Below, in pieces: positions 6,742 through 12,297 of a stretch of DNA of 17,537 nucleotides. A program made the translations under genes and the position numbers. Every line of letters begins with the position of its first letter. The first letter of the stretch is position 1. Origin of the DNA: Candidatus Daviesbacteria bacterium (lineage in GTDB: Bacteria > Patescibacteriota > Microgenomatia > Daviesbacterales > UBA10151); NCBI GenBank assembly GCA_016183225.1, contig JACPEZ010000027.1:1-17537 (forward strand). Direction: 5' to 3'. The notes under the pieces were generated by a model that worked only from the letters and a program-made list of their open reading frames with translations, was not told the DNA's origin and did no database searches.

Positions 6742-7781
6742 TCGGCATTGTTTCATACGGAACCTATATTCCAAAATTTAGAATTAAACCGTCTCAAATA
6801 GCTTTAGCTTGGGGCAGGGATGTTTTCGAAATTGAAAAATCTTTAGGCATCATGGAAAAAGCCGTAGCCTCTTATGATGAGGATGCCATTACTCTGGCTA
6901 TTGAGGCCGGAAGTCGCGCTTTGATGGCCGGCCGGATTGATCCAAGATACATCGGGGGCATTACCATTGGCTCCGAATCTCACCCTTATGCTGTCAAACC
7001 TTCCTCAACAACTGTGGCAGAAGTTTTGGGGTTAAGCACGGATTATCTGGCTGCGGATTTGGAATTTGCCTGCAAAGCAGGCACAGCCGGAGTTCAGCTT
7101 TTATCAGGGCTCGTAGCCCAGGGCAAATCCCAATACTGTCTGGCTATTGGTTCCGACGTGGCCCAATCCAAACCCAGCGATGTCCTGGAATATACTGCCT
7201 CATCAGCCGCAGCTGCTTTTGTCCTTGGTAAAACAGATGTCATTGCTAACCTGCTGGATTTTACCTCTTTTTCTTCCGATACTCCTGATTTTTGGAGAAA
7301 AGATACGGAAAAATTCCCCTCGCACAGCGGCAGATTTACCGGTGAGCCGTCATATTTTGCCCATATTTTGGGAGCATCCCAAAGACTGTTTAAGCAAGCC
7401 AAAATGAAACCAACGGATTTTGACCATATTGTTTTTCATATGCCCAATGCCAAGTTTCCCCGGGAGGCAGCCAAAAAACTGGGATTTAGCCCAAAGCAAC
7501 TTGAGGCCGGATTTGTGGTGGAACATATTGGCAACCCCTACTCTGCCTCATCCATGGTAGGTCTGGCAGCAATCTTGGACATAGCCAAACCAAAAGATAA
7601 AATTTTTATGTGTTCTTATGGTTCAGGTGCCGGATCTGACGGGTTTATCTTTGAAATAACCAAAAATATCAGTCAATTTCAAAGAAATAATCAGGATACT
7701 GTAGCAAGACAAATTAAAACTAAAGAGTACATAGATTACTCATTAATTGCCAAAAATATTTTGACAAAATACAGGATTTAA
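6738..7781 (+). CDS. HMG-CoA synthase, archaeal type
   Basis: It condenses acetyl-CoA with acetoacetyl-CoA. The 347 residues match the archaeal family in length and layout: Glu80 in TIGSESHPYAVKPSS is the general base, Cys112 in LEFACKAGTAG is the acyl carrier, and His234 in VFHMPNAKFP completes the site. The start ATG overlaps the reductase stop (ATGA), with AGGAAG nine nt upstream, one of the few clear Shine-Dalgarno sites here. In methanogenic archaea this enzyme forms a complex with an SCP2-type thiolase through a DUF35 protein; the next two genes encode exactly these partners. The stop at 7779-7781 is followed after one base by a heptamer element. Confidence 0.95.
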   Translation: MIGIVSYGTYIPKFRIKPSQIALAWGRDVFEIEKSLGIMEKAVASYDEDAITLAIEAGSRALMAGRIDPRYIGGITIGSESHPYAVKPSSTTVAEVLGLSTDYLAADLEFACKAGTAGVQLLSGLVAQGKSQYCLAIGSDVAQSKPSDVLEYTASSAAAAFVLGKTDVIANLLDFTSFSSDTPDFWRKDTEKFPSHSGRFTGEPSYFAHILGASQRLFKQAKMKPTDFDHIVFHMPNAKFPREAAKKLGFSPKQLEAGFVVEHIGNPYSASSMVGLAAILDIAKPKDKIFMCSYGSGAGSDGFIFEITKNISQFQRNNQDTVARQIKTKEYIDYSLIAKNILTKYRI

Positions 7782-7782
7782 A

Positions 7783-7856
7783 TAGAGTCAAGAGTCTAGT
7801 GACTAGAGTCTAGGAATAAAAATACTTGACTCTAGAATCTAGCGACTAGTCACTAT
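7783..7856 (+). repeat. Heptamer element C, filling the HMG-CoA synthase-thiolase spacer
   Basis: Left arm: TAGAGTC, AAGAGTC, TAGTGAC, TAGAGTC, then TAGG. After AATAAAAATA comes the right arm: CTT, GACTCTA, GAATCTA, GCGACTA, GTCACTA. The right arm is the left arm type on the other strand. The element starts one base after the upstream stop and ends one base before the ATG at 7858. It is almost identical to element D. Confidence 0.85.
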
Positions 7857-7857
7857 T

Positions 7858-9012
7858 ATGAAGATTAAAGTGCTTGGTACTGGTTTAACAAAATTTGGAG
7901 AGCTGTGGGATAAATCTTTATTGGATTTAGCTCTTGATGCCTCGTTAGAAGCAATAAACAATTCACAATACACGATAAACGATATACACGCAGTATTTGT
8001 GGCCAATATGATTTATGGCAAGCTGGCTAATCAGGATCATCTGGGAACCCTTGTTGCATCTAATCTGGGCATTAAAAAACCCGGCTTCAGAGTGGAGGGT
8101 GCTTGCGCTTCCGGCGGTTTGGCTATACATCTGGCCATCCAGTCGCTTTTGGCTGGAACGTACAAAAATATTTTGGTGGTAGGAGCGGAAAAAATGACTG
8201 ATGTGTCTATTTCCGAAATCACTTCTGCTTTAATGGGTGCGGGATCGGAGGACGAGCGAAAAGCCGGCCTAACTTTTCCCGGGCTCTATGCCCTGATGGC
8301 CAAAGCCCATATGCAAAAATACGGCACTAAAAAGCAACATTTGGCAGAGGTTTCTGTCAAAAACCATTTTCATGCCTCCTTAAATCCCAAAGCGCAGTTT
8401 CAGTTTGAGGTCAGTCTGGAAAAAGCCCTAAACAGCCCTTGCATTTGCGACCCGTTCACCTTATTTGATGCCTCCCCTATTACAGACGGGGCCGCCGCAG
8501 CAGTGTTATCAGCTGATTTGTCATCCCGCCGAAGGGCGGGATCCATAAATAATGTGTATATTACCGGTTCGGCAGTGGCCACAGATACGGTTGACTTATC
8601 ATCCAGAAAATCTTTAACAGAAATTACAGCCACTAAAGAAGCGGCTACCGCCGCTTTAAAACAGGCAGGAGCAGAAATAAAAGACATTAACGTGGCAGAA
8701 GTTCATGACTGCTTTACCATAGCGGAAATTCTGGCCATGGAAGATCTGGGATTTTGCGCAAAAGGCGAAGGCGGAACATTTGTAAGCACAGGCCATACCA
8801 GACTGGGAGGCAAAATGCCGGTTAATACATCCGGTGGCTTAAAAGCTTGCGGTCATCCGGTCGGGGCCACGGGGGTTAAGCAGATTGTGGAAATTACCCA
8901 GCAGCTCCGAGGTCAGACAGGTCAAAGACAGGTTAAAAATGCCAAAGTAGGCTTAACGCAAAATGTGGGGGGAACAGGCGCCACAGTAGTGGTGCATGTG
9001 TTACAGAATTAG
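7858..9012 (+). CDS. Acetoacetyl-CoA thiolase, archaeal SCP2-like type
   Basis: It makes acetoacetyl-CoA from two acetyl-CoA, the first step of the mevalonate pathway. The 384-residue protein has the nucleophile Cys83 in GACASGGLAIH, His283 in EVHDCFTIAE, and NTSGGLKACGHPVGATG (323-339) with His333. The last motif and the closing NVGGTGATVVVHVL are those of the SCP2-like thiolases that pair with DUF35 proteins in archaea, not of the FadA/AtoB type. Residues 222-229 come from a palindromic repeat that keeps the frame. The start has no Shine-Dalgarno since the upstream sequence is element C. The TAG stop is the first three bases of element D. Confidence 0.93.
   Translation: MKIKVLGTGLTKFGELWDKSLLDLALDASLEAINNSQYTINDIHAVFVANMIYGKLANQDHLGTLVASNLGIKKPGFRVEGACASGGLAIHLAIQSLLAGTYKNILVVGAEKMTDVSISEITSALMGAGSEDERKAGLTFPGLYALMAKAHMQKYGTKKQHLAEVSVKNHFHASLNPKAQFQFEVSLEKALNSPCICDPFTLFDASPITDGAAAAVLSADLSSRRRAGSINNVYITGSAVATDTVDLSSRKSLTEITATKEAATAALKQAGAEIKDINVAEVHDCFTIAEILAMEDLGFCAKGEGGTFVSTGHTRLGGKMPVNTSGGLKACGHPVGATGVKQIVEITQQLRGQTGQRQVKNAKVGLTQNVGGTGATVVVHVLQN
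8520..8544 (+). repeat. Palindromic repeat carried in frame in the thiolase gene
   Basis: ATCCCGCC (8523-8530), the loop GAAG, then GGCGGGAT (8535-8542) make a perfect 8-bp hairpin within a GTCATCCC...GGATCC frame, a form common as an intergenic palindrome in bacteria. It encodes LSSRRRAGS in a segment between SAD and INNVYITGSAV. Confidence 0.7.
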
Positions 9013-9084
9013 AGTCAAGAGTCTAGTAACTAGAGTCTAGGAATAAAAATCACTTGACTCTAGAATCTAGCGACTAGTCACTAT
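9010..9084 (+). repeat. Heptamer element D, filling the thiolase-DUF35 spacer
   Basis: It has the same units as element C, with one base change in the third unit (TAGTAAC) and one extra base in the centre. The first TAG is the thiolase stop codon, and the final A of the last GTCACTA is the A of the DUF35 start codon. The spacer holds no other sequence. Confidence 0.85.
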
Positions 9085-9382
9085 GAATAATAGTCCAGTT
9101 ACAGTTTGGCGGTCACATAAAAAGCTGCATACCTATTTAAATAAGGTAGGCCGGTTAGTGGTGTGGACCAAAATTTTAGTGGCTCCTGCAGGTTTTGAAC
9201 ATCAAGTCCCTTATCTGGTGGGGATTGTTGATTTCGGGACTGAAAGATTACCTTTGCAAATTGTGGATTGTGAAGAAAAAGGCTTAAAAATAAATCAAAA
9301 AGTTGTGATGGTGATCCGCAAAATCGGCAAAGTTAAACCTGATGAGGTAATCGAATACGGCCTGAAAGTCAAACCCCTATGA
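9083..9382 (+). CDS. DUF35 OB-fold protein without its zinc ribbon, thiolase/HMG-CoA synthase partner
   Basis: The 99-residue protein matches the OB-fold half of DUF35 (GRLVVWTKILVAPAGFEHQV, PYLVGIVDFGTERLPLQIVD, KINQKVVMVIRKIG). In archaea the DUF35 partner bridges thiolase and HMG-CoA synthase and has an N-terminal rubredoxin-like zinc ribbon with four Cys in two pairs. That part is missing: the N-terminal WRSHKKLHTYLNK leads straight into the OB fold, and only one Cys occurs in the protein. The gene sits directly after the thiolase, as expected for the complex. The start codon overlaps the last base pairs of element D. The stop overlaps the mevalonate kinase start as ATGA. Confidence 0.82.
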   Translation: MNNSPVTVWRSHKKLHTYLNKVGRLVVWTKILVAPAGFEHQVPYLVGIVDFGTERLPLQIVDCEEKGLKINQKVVMVIRKIGKVKPDEVIEYGLKVKPL

Positions 9383-10296
9383 TCAAAGTTTCAGCTCCGG
9401 CTAAAGTGCATCTTTTGGGAGAATGGTCTGTGGTTTGGGGCAAACCGGCCCTTTTAACTACTGTTGATCTGCGCATTTCAGTAACCGTCATTGCGAGCAG
9501 AGCGAAGCAATCTCATGATTTAAGAAAAATCATTGAGCCTATTATTAAAAAAGAGCTTAAAATTAAAAAAATTCCTCCATATTCATTAAAAATTGAATCA
9601 GATATTCCCACAGGGGCTCATCTGGGTTCGTCTGCAGCCGTTTCGGTTGCCTCTGTGGCAGCTTTGCTTTCTTTTCTAAAAATTAAGTGGGATCTTGATT
9701 TAATTAACAGATTAGCCTATGAGGCGGAAAAAGTCTTTCATGGCAATCCATCCGGAGCTGATAATTCCACAATTGTTTATGGGGGGCTGATGTGGTACAG
9801 AAAAGAAACCGGGGATCTAAAAATCATCCAAAAACTCCCCTTCTCTGTTCCATATAAACTCTCAAAAAACTTTATTCTAATTAACACAGGCACTCCCAAA
9901 AAAACAACCAAACAAATGATAGAAAGAGTAAGTATTAAGTATAAAGTATTAAGTATAAAGTATAAAAAACTATTCGATCATCAGGAACAACTGGTTAAAG
10001 AATTGCTAACAGCCATCAAAGACGGGAATGAAAAAGAATTAATCAGGATTATTAGGGCGGGAGAGAGAAATCTGGAAAGTATTGGCGTTTGTTCGTTAGC
10101 TGTGGCCAAAATTATCAGAAAAATTGAGGCTGCAGGAGGAGCTGCCAAAATCTGCGGCGCCGGAGCCACAGATGGGCCAACAGGAGTTCTTCTTTGTTAC
10201 CACCAAGATAGAAGAGTTATAGAAAAAATAGCCTCTGAAAATAAATTAAATTACTTTTCTGCTAAACTTGGGGTTGAAGGAGTAAAACAAGAATGA
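9379..10296 (+). CDS. Mevalonate kinase (GHMP family)
   Basis: It phosphorylates mevalonate at O5 with ATP. The 305-residue protein has the GHMP motifs in order: KVSAPAKVHLLGEWSVVWG at the start, the ATP loop PTGAHLGSSAAVSVA (77-91), HGNPSGADNSTI with the catalytic Asp128, and KICGAGATDGPTG near the end. The HGNPSG(I/A)DN form is specific for mevalonate kinase. Two repeats are carried in frame: a palindrome giving IASRAKQSHD (38-47) and a heptamer array giving SIKYKVLSIKYK. Both sit in segments that are variable in the family. The start overlaps the DUF35 stop; the gene is followed by a 51-nt gap with a new promoter. Confidence 0.88.
   Translation: MIKVSAPAKVHLLGEWSVVWGKPALLTTVDLRISVTVIASRAKQSHDLRKIIEPIIKKELKIKKIPPYSLKIESDIPTGAHLGSSAAVSVASVAALLSFLKIKWDLDLINRLAYEAEKVFHGNPSGADNSTIVYGGLMWYRKETGDLKIIQKLPFSVPYKLSKNFILINTGTPKKTTKQMIERVSIKYKVLSIKYKKLFDHQEQLVKELLTAIKDGNEKELIRIIRAGERNLESIGVCSLAVAKIIRKIEAAGGAAKICGAGATDGPTGVLLCYHQDRRVIEKIASENKLNYFSAKLGVEGVKQE
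9487..9518 (+). repeat. Palindromic repeat carried in frame in the mevalonate kinase gene
   Basis: It begins GTCATTGCGAGC and ends GAAGCAATCTCATGA; ATTGC at 9490-9494 pairs with GCAAT at 9507-9511. This is the dispersed GTCATTGCGAG...GAAGCAATC repeat found in many bacterial genomes, usually between genes. Here it reads through as VIASRAKQSHD. Confidence 0.7.
9930..9964 (+). repeat. Heptamer array carried in frame in the mevalonate kinase gene
   Basis: Five units stand in tandem: AAGTATT, AAGTATA, AAGTATT, AAGTATA, AAGTATA. On the other strand they read AATACTT and TATACTT, which fit the form NNN-W-CT-W. Only one arm is present. Encoded residues lie between MIERV and LFDHQEQLV. Confidence 0.65.
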
Positions 10297-10309
10297 AAAA
10301 AATTAACCC

Positions 10310-10338
10310 TGGACTAAACAGCCAGAAACTGGTAAAAT
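10310..10338 (+). promoter_or_regulatory. Promoter TGGACT, 17 nt, TAAAAT upstream of the DUF5678 gene
   Basis: TGGACT at 10310-10315 and TAAAAT at 10333-10338 have the ideal 17-nt spacer. The -10 box ends 9 nt before the ATG at 10348, so the transcript would be leaderless or nearly so. It may also drive the retropepsin and second kinase genes. Confidence 0.5.
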
Positions 10339-10347
10339 TAAATTGTT

Positions 10348-10542
10348 ATGAAAAAAGCTCAAGTTCAATCAACTTTAGACTGGAATAAATATAAAGGCAG
10401 CATCTTACTAACTGTAGGTGATCAGATTTATGCAACTAAACAGCCTAAAAAAGTTCTTCAGATGATTCAGGATATTGAAAAAAAACATCATAAAACACCT
10501 TTGATAACAGTTGTGCCAAAAGACGATACTTTAATTCTCTAA
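10348..10542 (+). CDS. DUF5678-like small protein
   Basis: The 64-residue protein reads LDWNKYKGSILLTVGDQIYA, then KKVLQMIQDIEKKHHKTPLI and TVVPKDDTLIL. The pattern, a short WxxYKG strand, a GD turn, a helix, and a closing strand with PKDD, fits DUF5678. Its function is unknown. Four bases separate it from the retropepsin-like gene, and I recall such small proteins often standing next to aspartyl-protease-like genes in archaea and bacteria. It has its own promoter inside the mevalonate run. Confidence 0.6.
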   Translation: MKKAQVQSTLDWNKYKGSILLTVGDQIYATKQPKKVLQMIQDIEKKHHKTPLITVVPKDDTLIL

Positions 10543-10546
10543 TTTA

Positions 10547-10951
10547 ATGTCTATTACTTTTAAGTTCAAAGAATACCCGTCAAATATATTTGGTATAACC
10601 AGAAGACCTGTAGCTGAAGTATATTTTCAGCATAAAAATAATATACGCTGGTTACCGATAACCATGGTAGTAGACAGCGGAGCTGACTATACTCTGTTAC
10701 CTAAGTTTTTAGCACTATCACTTGGAATTTCACTCTCCAAAGATTGTCGATTAATTGAAACCCGTGGAGTCGGAGGAGAAAGTACTGTTTATCTGCTAAA
10801 AAGGAAGATTAGAGTTAGGTTGGGAGAATATGAGCGCGCCATACCTGTAGGGTTTTTGGGTAATAATCACATTCCGCCACTTCTTGGAAGACAAGAATTT
10901 TTAGAGACATTCAAAGTTATATTTGAAAAATTCCAGGTAATTTTTGAATAA
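10547..10951 (+). CDS. Retropepsin-like aspartyl protease family protein
   Basis: The 134-residue protein has the single retroviral-type Asp motif VVDSGADYTLLP (Asp43) and a second hallmark near the end, PPLLGRQEFLETFKVIFE, corresponding to the ILGRxxL-type strand of retropepsins. The protein would act as a homodimer, since each chain gives one Asp. Bacterial members are poorly characterised; the substrate is not known. It is coupled to the DUF5678-like gene, and its end lies 19 nt before the likely kinase start. It has no signal peptide or membrane segment, so it should be cytoplasmic. Confidence 0.75.
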   Translation: MSITFKFKEYPSNIFGITRRPVAEVYFQHKNNIRWLPITMVVDSGADYTLLPKFLALSLGISLSKDCRLIETRGVGGESTVYLLKRKIRVRLGEYERAIPVGFLGNNHIPPLLGRQEFLETFKVIFEKFQVIFE

Positions 10952-10970
10952 ATCAATGCTAAAAGATATC

Positions 10971-11936
10971 ATGAAAAAAGTTACAGTTTCTGCTCCCGGG
11001 AAATTAATGCTTTTGGGGGAACATGCGGTGGTTTATGGCAGGCCTTGCATTGTCACGGCTGTAGGGCAAAGGATAAGGGCTATGGTTGAACTAACTGATC
11101 AACCGGTTTTTGAGCTTAATGCCCCTGATGTAGCGGTTGTACACTACCAAAAACCAATGAGTGAACTTGGTAAAGGTGATCTTCCTAAAGGGGCTAAGTT
11201 TATGGAGGTAGCGATCAAAAACTTCGGGGTTCGCCGTGGGGTCAAAGTCACCACTGCTTCCGAATTTTCCTCCCAATTTGGCTTTGGATCCTCTTCTGCT
11301 TCCACTGTTTGCGTGATTAAAGCTCTTTCAGAACTGACTAATAAAAAATTATCAGACAAACAAATTTTTGATTTATCTTACAAAACAGTTTTGGATATTC
11401 AGGGAAAAGGATCAGGCTTTGATGTAGCTGCAGCTACTTTCGGAGGCACTTTATATTTTGTCACTGGTGGCAAAGTCATCAAACCATTAAATATTAAATC
11501 ACTTCCCCTGATTGTGGGCTATTCCGGCATCAAGGTCGATACAGTCACCTTAGTCAATGAGGTTCTGGAAAAAGCCAAAAAATATCCTGCTGTCATAGAA
11601 CATATTTATGATGCTATTGGCAGATTGGTAGAACTGGCCAAAAAAGCCATTTTGCAATCAGATTGGGCAACTTTAGGCGAACTGATGAATTTTAATGAAG
11701 GATACTTGGCCTCTTTGGGAGTAGAAGGGCCAAAATTAGCTGGCATGATCTACGGCGCCAGAGAGGCCGGAGCATACGGGGCCAAACTTTCCGGAGCAGG
11801 CATTGGAGATTGCATGCTTACCTTGACTCCGGCCAAAGCCAAAAAAGCTGTGGAACAGGCTATAGAAAAAGCCGGCGGGCAAGTTATTGATGTTAAAGCC
11901 AATGTGGAAGGAGCCAAAGTAGAGTCAAGTGACTAG
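10971..11936 (+). CDS. GHMP kinase, probable phosphomevalonate kinase
   Basis: With the ATG at 10971 the protein has 321 residues and starts MKKVTVSAPGKLMLLGEHAV; ATG at 10956 or TTG at 10944 are possible but leave an odd N-terminus. GHMP motifs are complete: the ATP loop SQFGFGSSSASTVCVIKAL, the QGKGSGFDVAAATFGG motif with its Asp, and GAYGAKLSGAGIGDCML. The GSGFDVA form is closer to phosphomevalonate kinase than to mevalonate kinase, which is already encoded at 9379. The pathway needs a second kinase if the decarboxylase homologue uses diphosphomevalonate. A second mevalonate kinase cannot be excluded. The last four residues (ESSD) and the TAG stop are encoded by the heptamer arm at 11920-11950. 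Confidence 0.75.
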   Translation: MKKVTVSAPGKLMLLGEHAVVYGRPCIVTAVGQRIRAMVELTDQPVFELNAPDVAVVHYQKPMSELGKGDLPKGAKFMEVAIKNFGVRRGVKVTTASEFSSQFGFGSSSASTVCVIKALSELTNKKLSDKQIFDLSYKTVLDIQGKGSGFDVAAATFGGTLYFVTGGKVIKPLNIKSLPLIVGYSGIKVDTVTLVNEVLEKAKKYPAVIEHIYDAIGRLVELAKKAILQSDWATLGELMNFNEGYLASLGVEGPKLAGMIYGAREAGAYGAKLSGAGIGDCMLTLTPAKAKKAVEQAIEKAGGQVIDVKANVEGAKVESSD

Positions 11937-11950
11937 AGACTAGAATCAAG
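11920..11950 (+). repeat. Heptamer arm, left side of S23 locus B
   Basis: Units: TAGAGTC, AAGTGAC, TAGAGAC, TAGAATC, then AAG. They start inside the kinase gene, supply its last codons and stop (the TAG of the third unit), and end one base before the ATG of the S23 remnant. Confidence 0.8.
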
Positions 11951-11951
11951 T

Positions 11952-12268
11952 ATGAGAAACAATAGCGGCTACAGAAAATTTATGATATAACAGCAAAATT
12001 CCCAAAGGATGAACTTTTTGGGATGATTTCACAAATGCGCCGGGCTGCTTTATCGGTTTGTGCTAATATTGCAGAAGGATATAGCAGAAGAGGCTTAAAG
12101 GATAGAAAGCATTTCTACCAAATGGCAATGGGATCTTTAACAGAATTAGAGTTTTTTATTGACTTTGCTTATGAGAGAAAATTTATTAGTAAAGATGACT
12201 ATGCGAAAATATTAGAAATACATATGGAGGCAGCTCGAGTCTTAAGTGGCTTGTTGAAATCAACTTGA
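11952..12268 (+). pseudogene. Four-helix-bundle S23 (Avd-like) gene, deleted near its 5' end
   Basis: The ATG at 11952 gives MRNNSGYRK, a normal S23 beginning, but soon stops. From about 11975 a different frame gives KIYDITAKFPKDELFGMISQ, MRRAALSVCANIAEGYSRRG, LKDRKHFYQMAMGSLTELEF and onwards to VLSGLLKST, stopping at 12266-12268. This covers the family from the end of helix 1 to the C-terminus. What is missing is the usual (L/E)VWQKAxxLV segment of helix 1, about 10-15 residues, so a short internal deletion shifted the frame. An ATG at 12023 could still start a shortened 81-residue protein. The gene lies exactly between two heptamer arms, between the second kinase and the decarboxylase genes. 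Confidence 0.75.
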
Positions 12269-12297
12269 CTCTAGACTCTTGCGACTAGTCACTATTT
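12264..12297 (+). repeat. Heptamer arm, right side of S23 locus B
   Basis: Units: CTT, GACTCTA, GACTCTT, GCGACTA, GTCACTA, TTT, then directly the ATG of the decarboxylase gene. The S23 stop TGA overlaps the first units. The arm is nearly the same as the right arms of elements C and D, and inverted with respect to the left arm. Confidence 0.8.

Noticed and set aside
7783..9084. CRISPR array or tRNA-like structure in the repeats between genes
   Set aside because: Units are 7 bp with no spacers, and arms are inverted; neither array structure nor cloverleaf is present.
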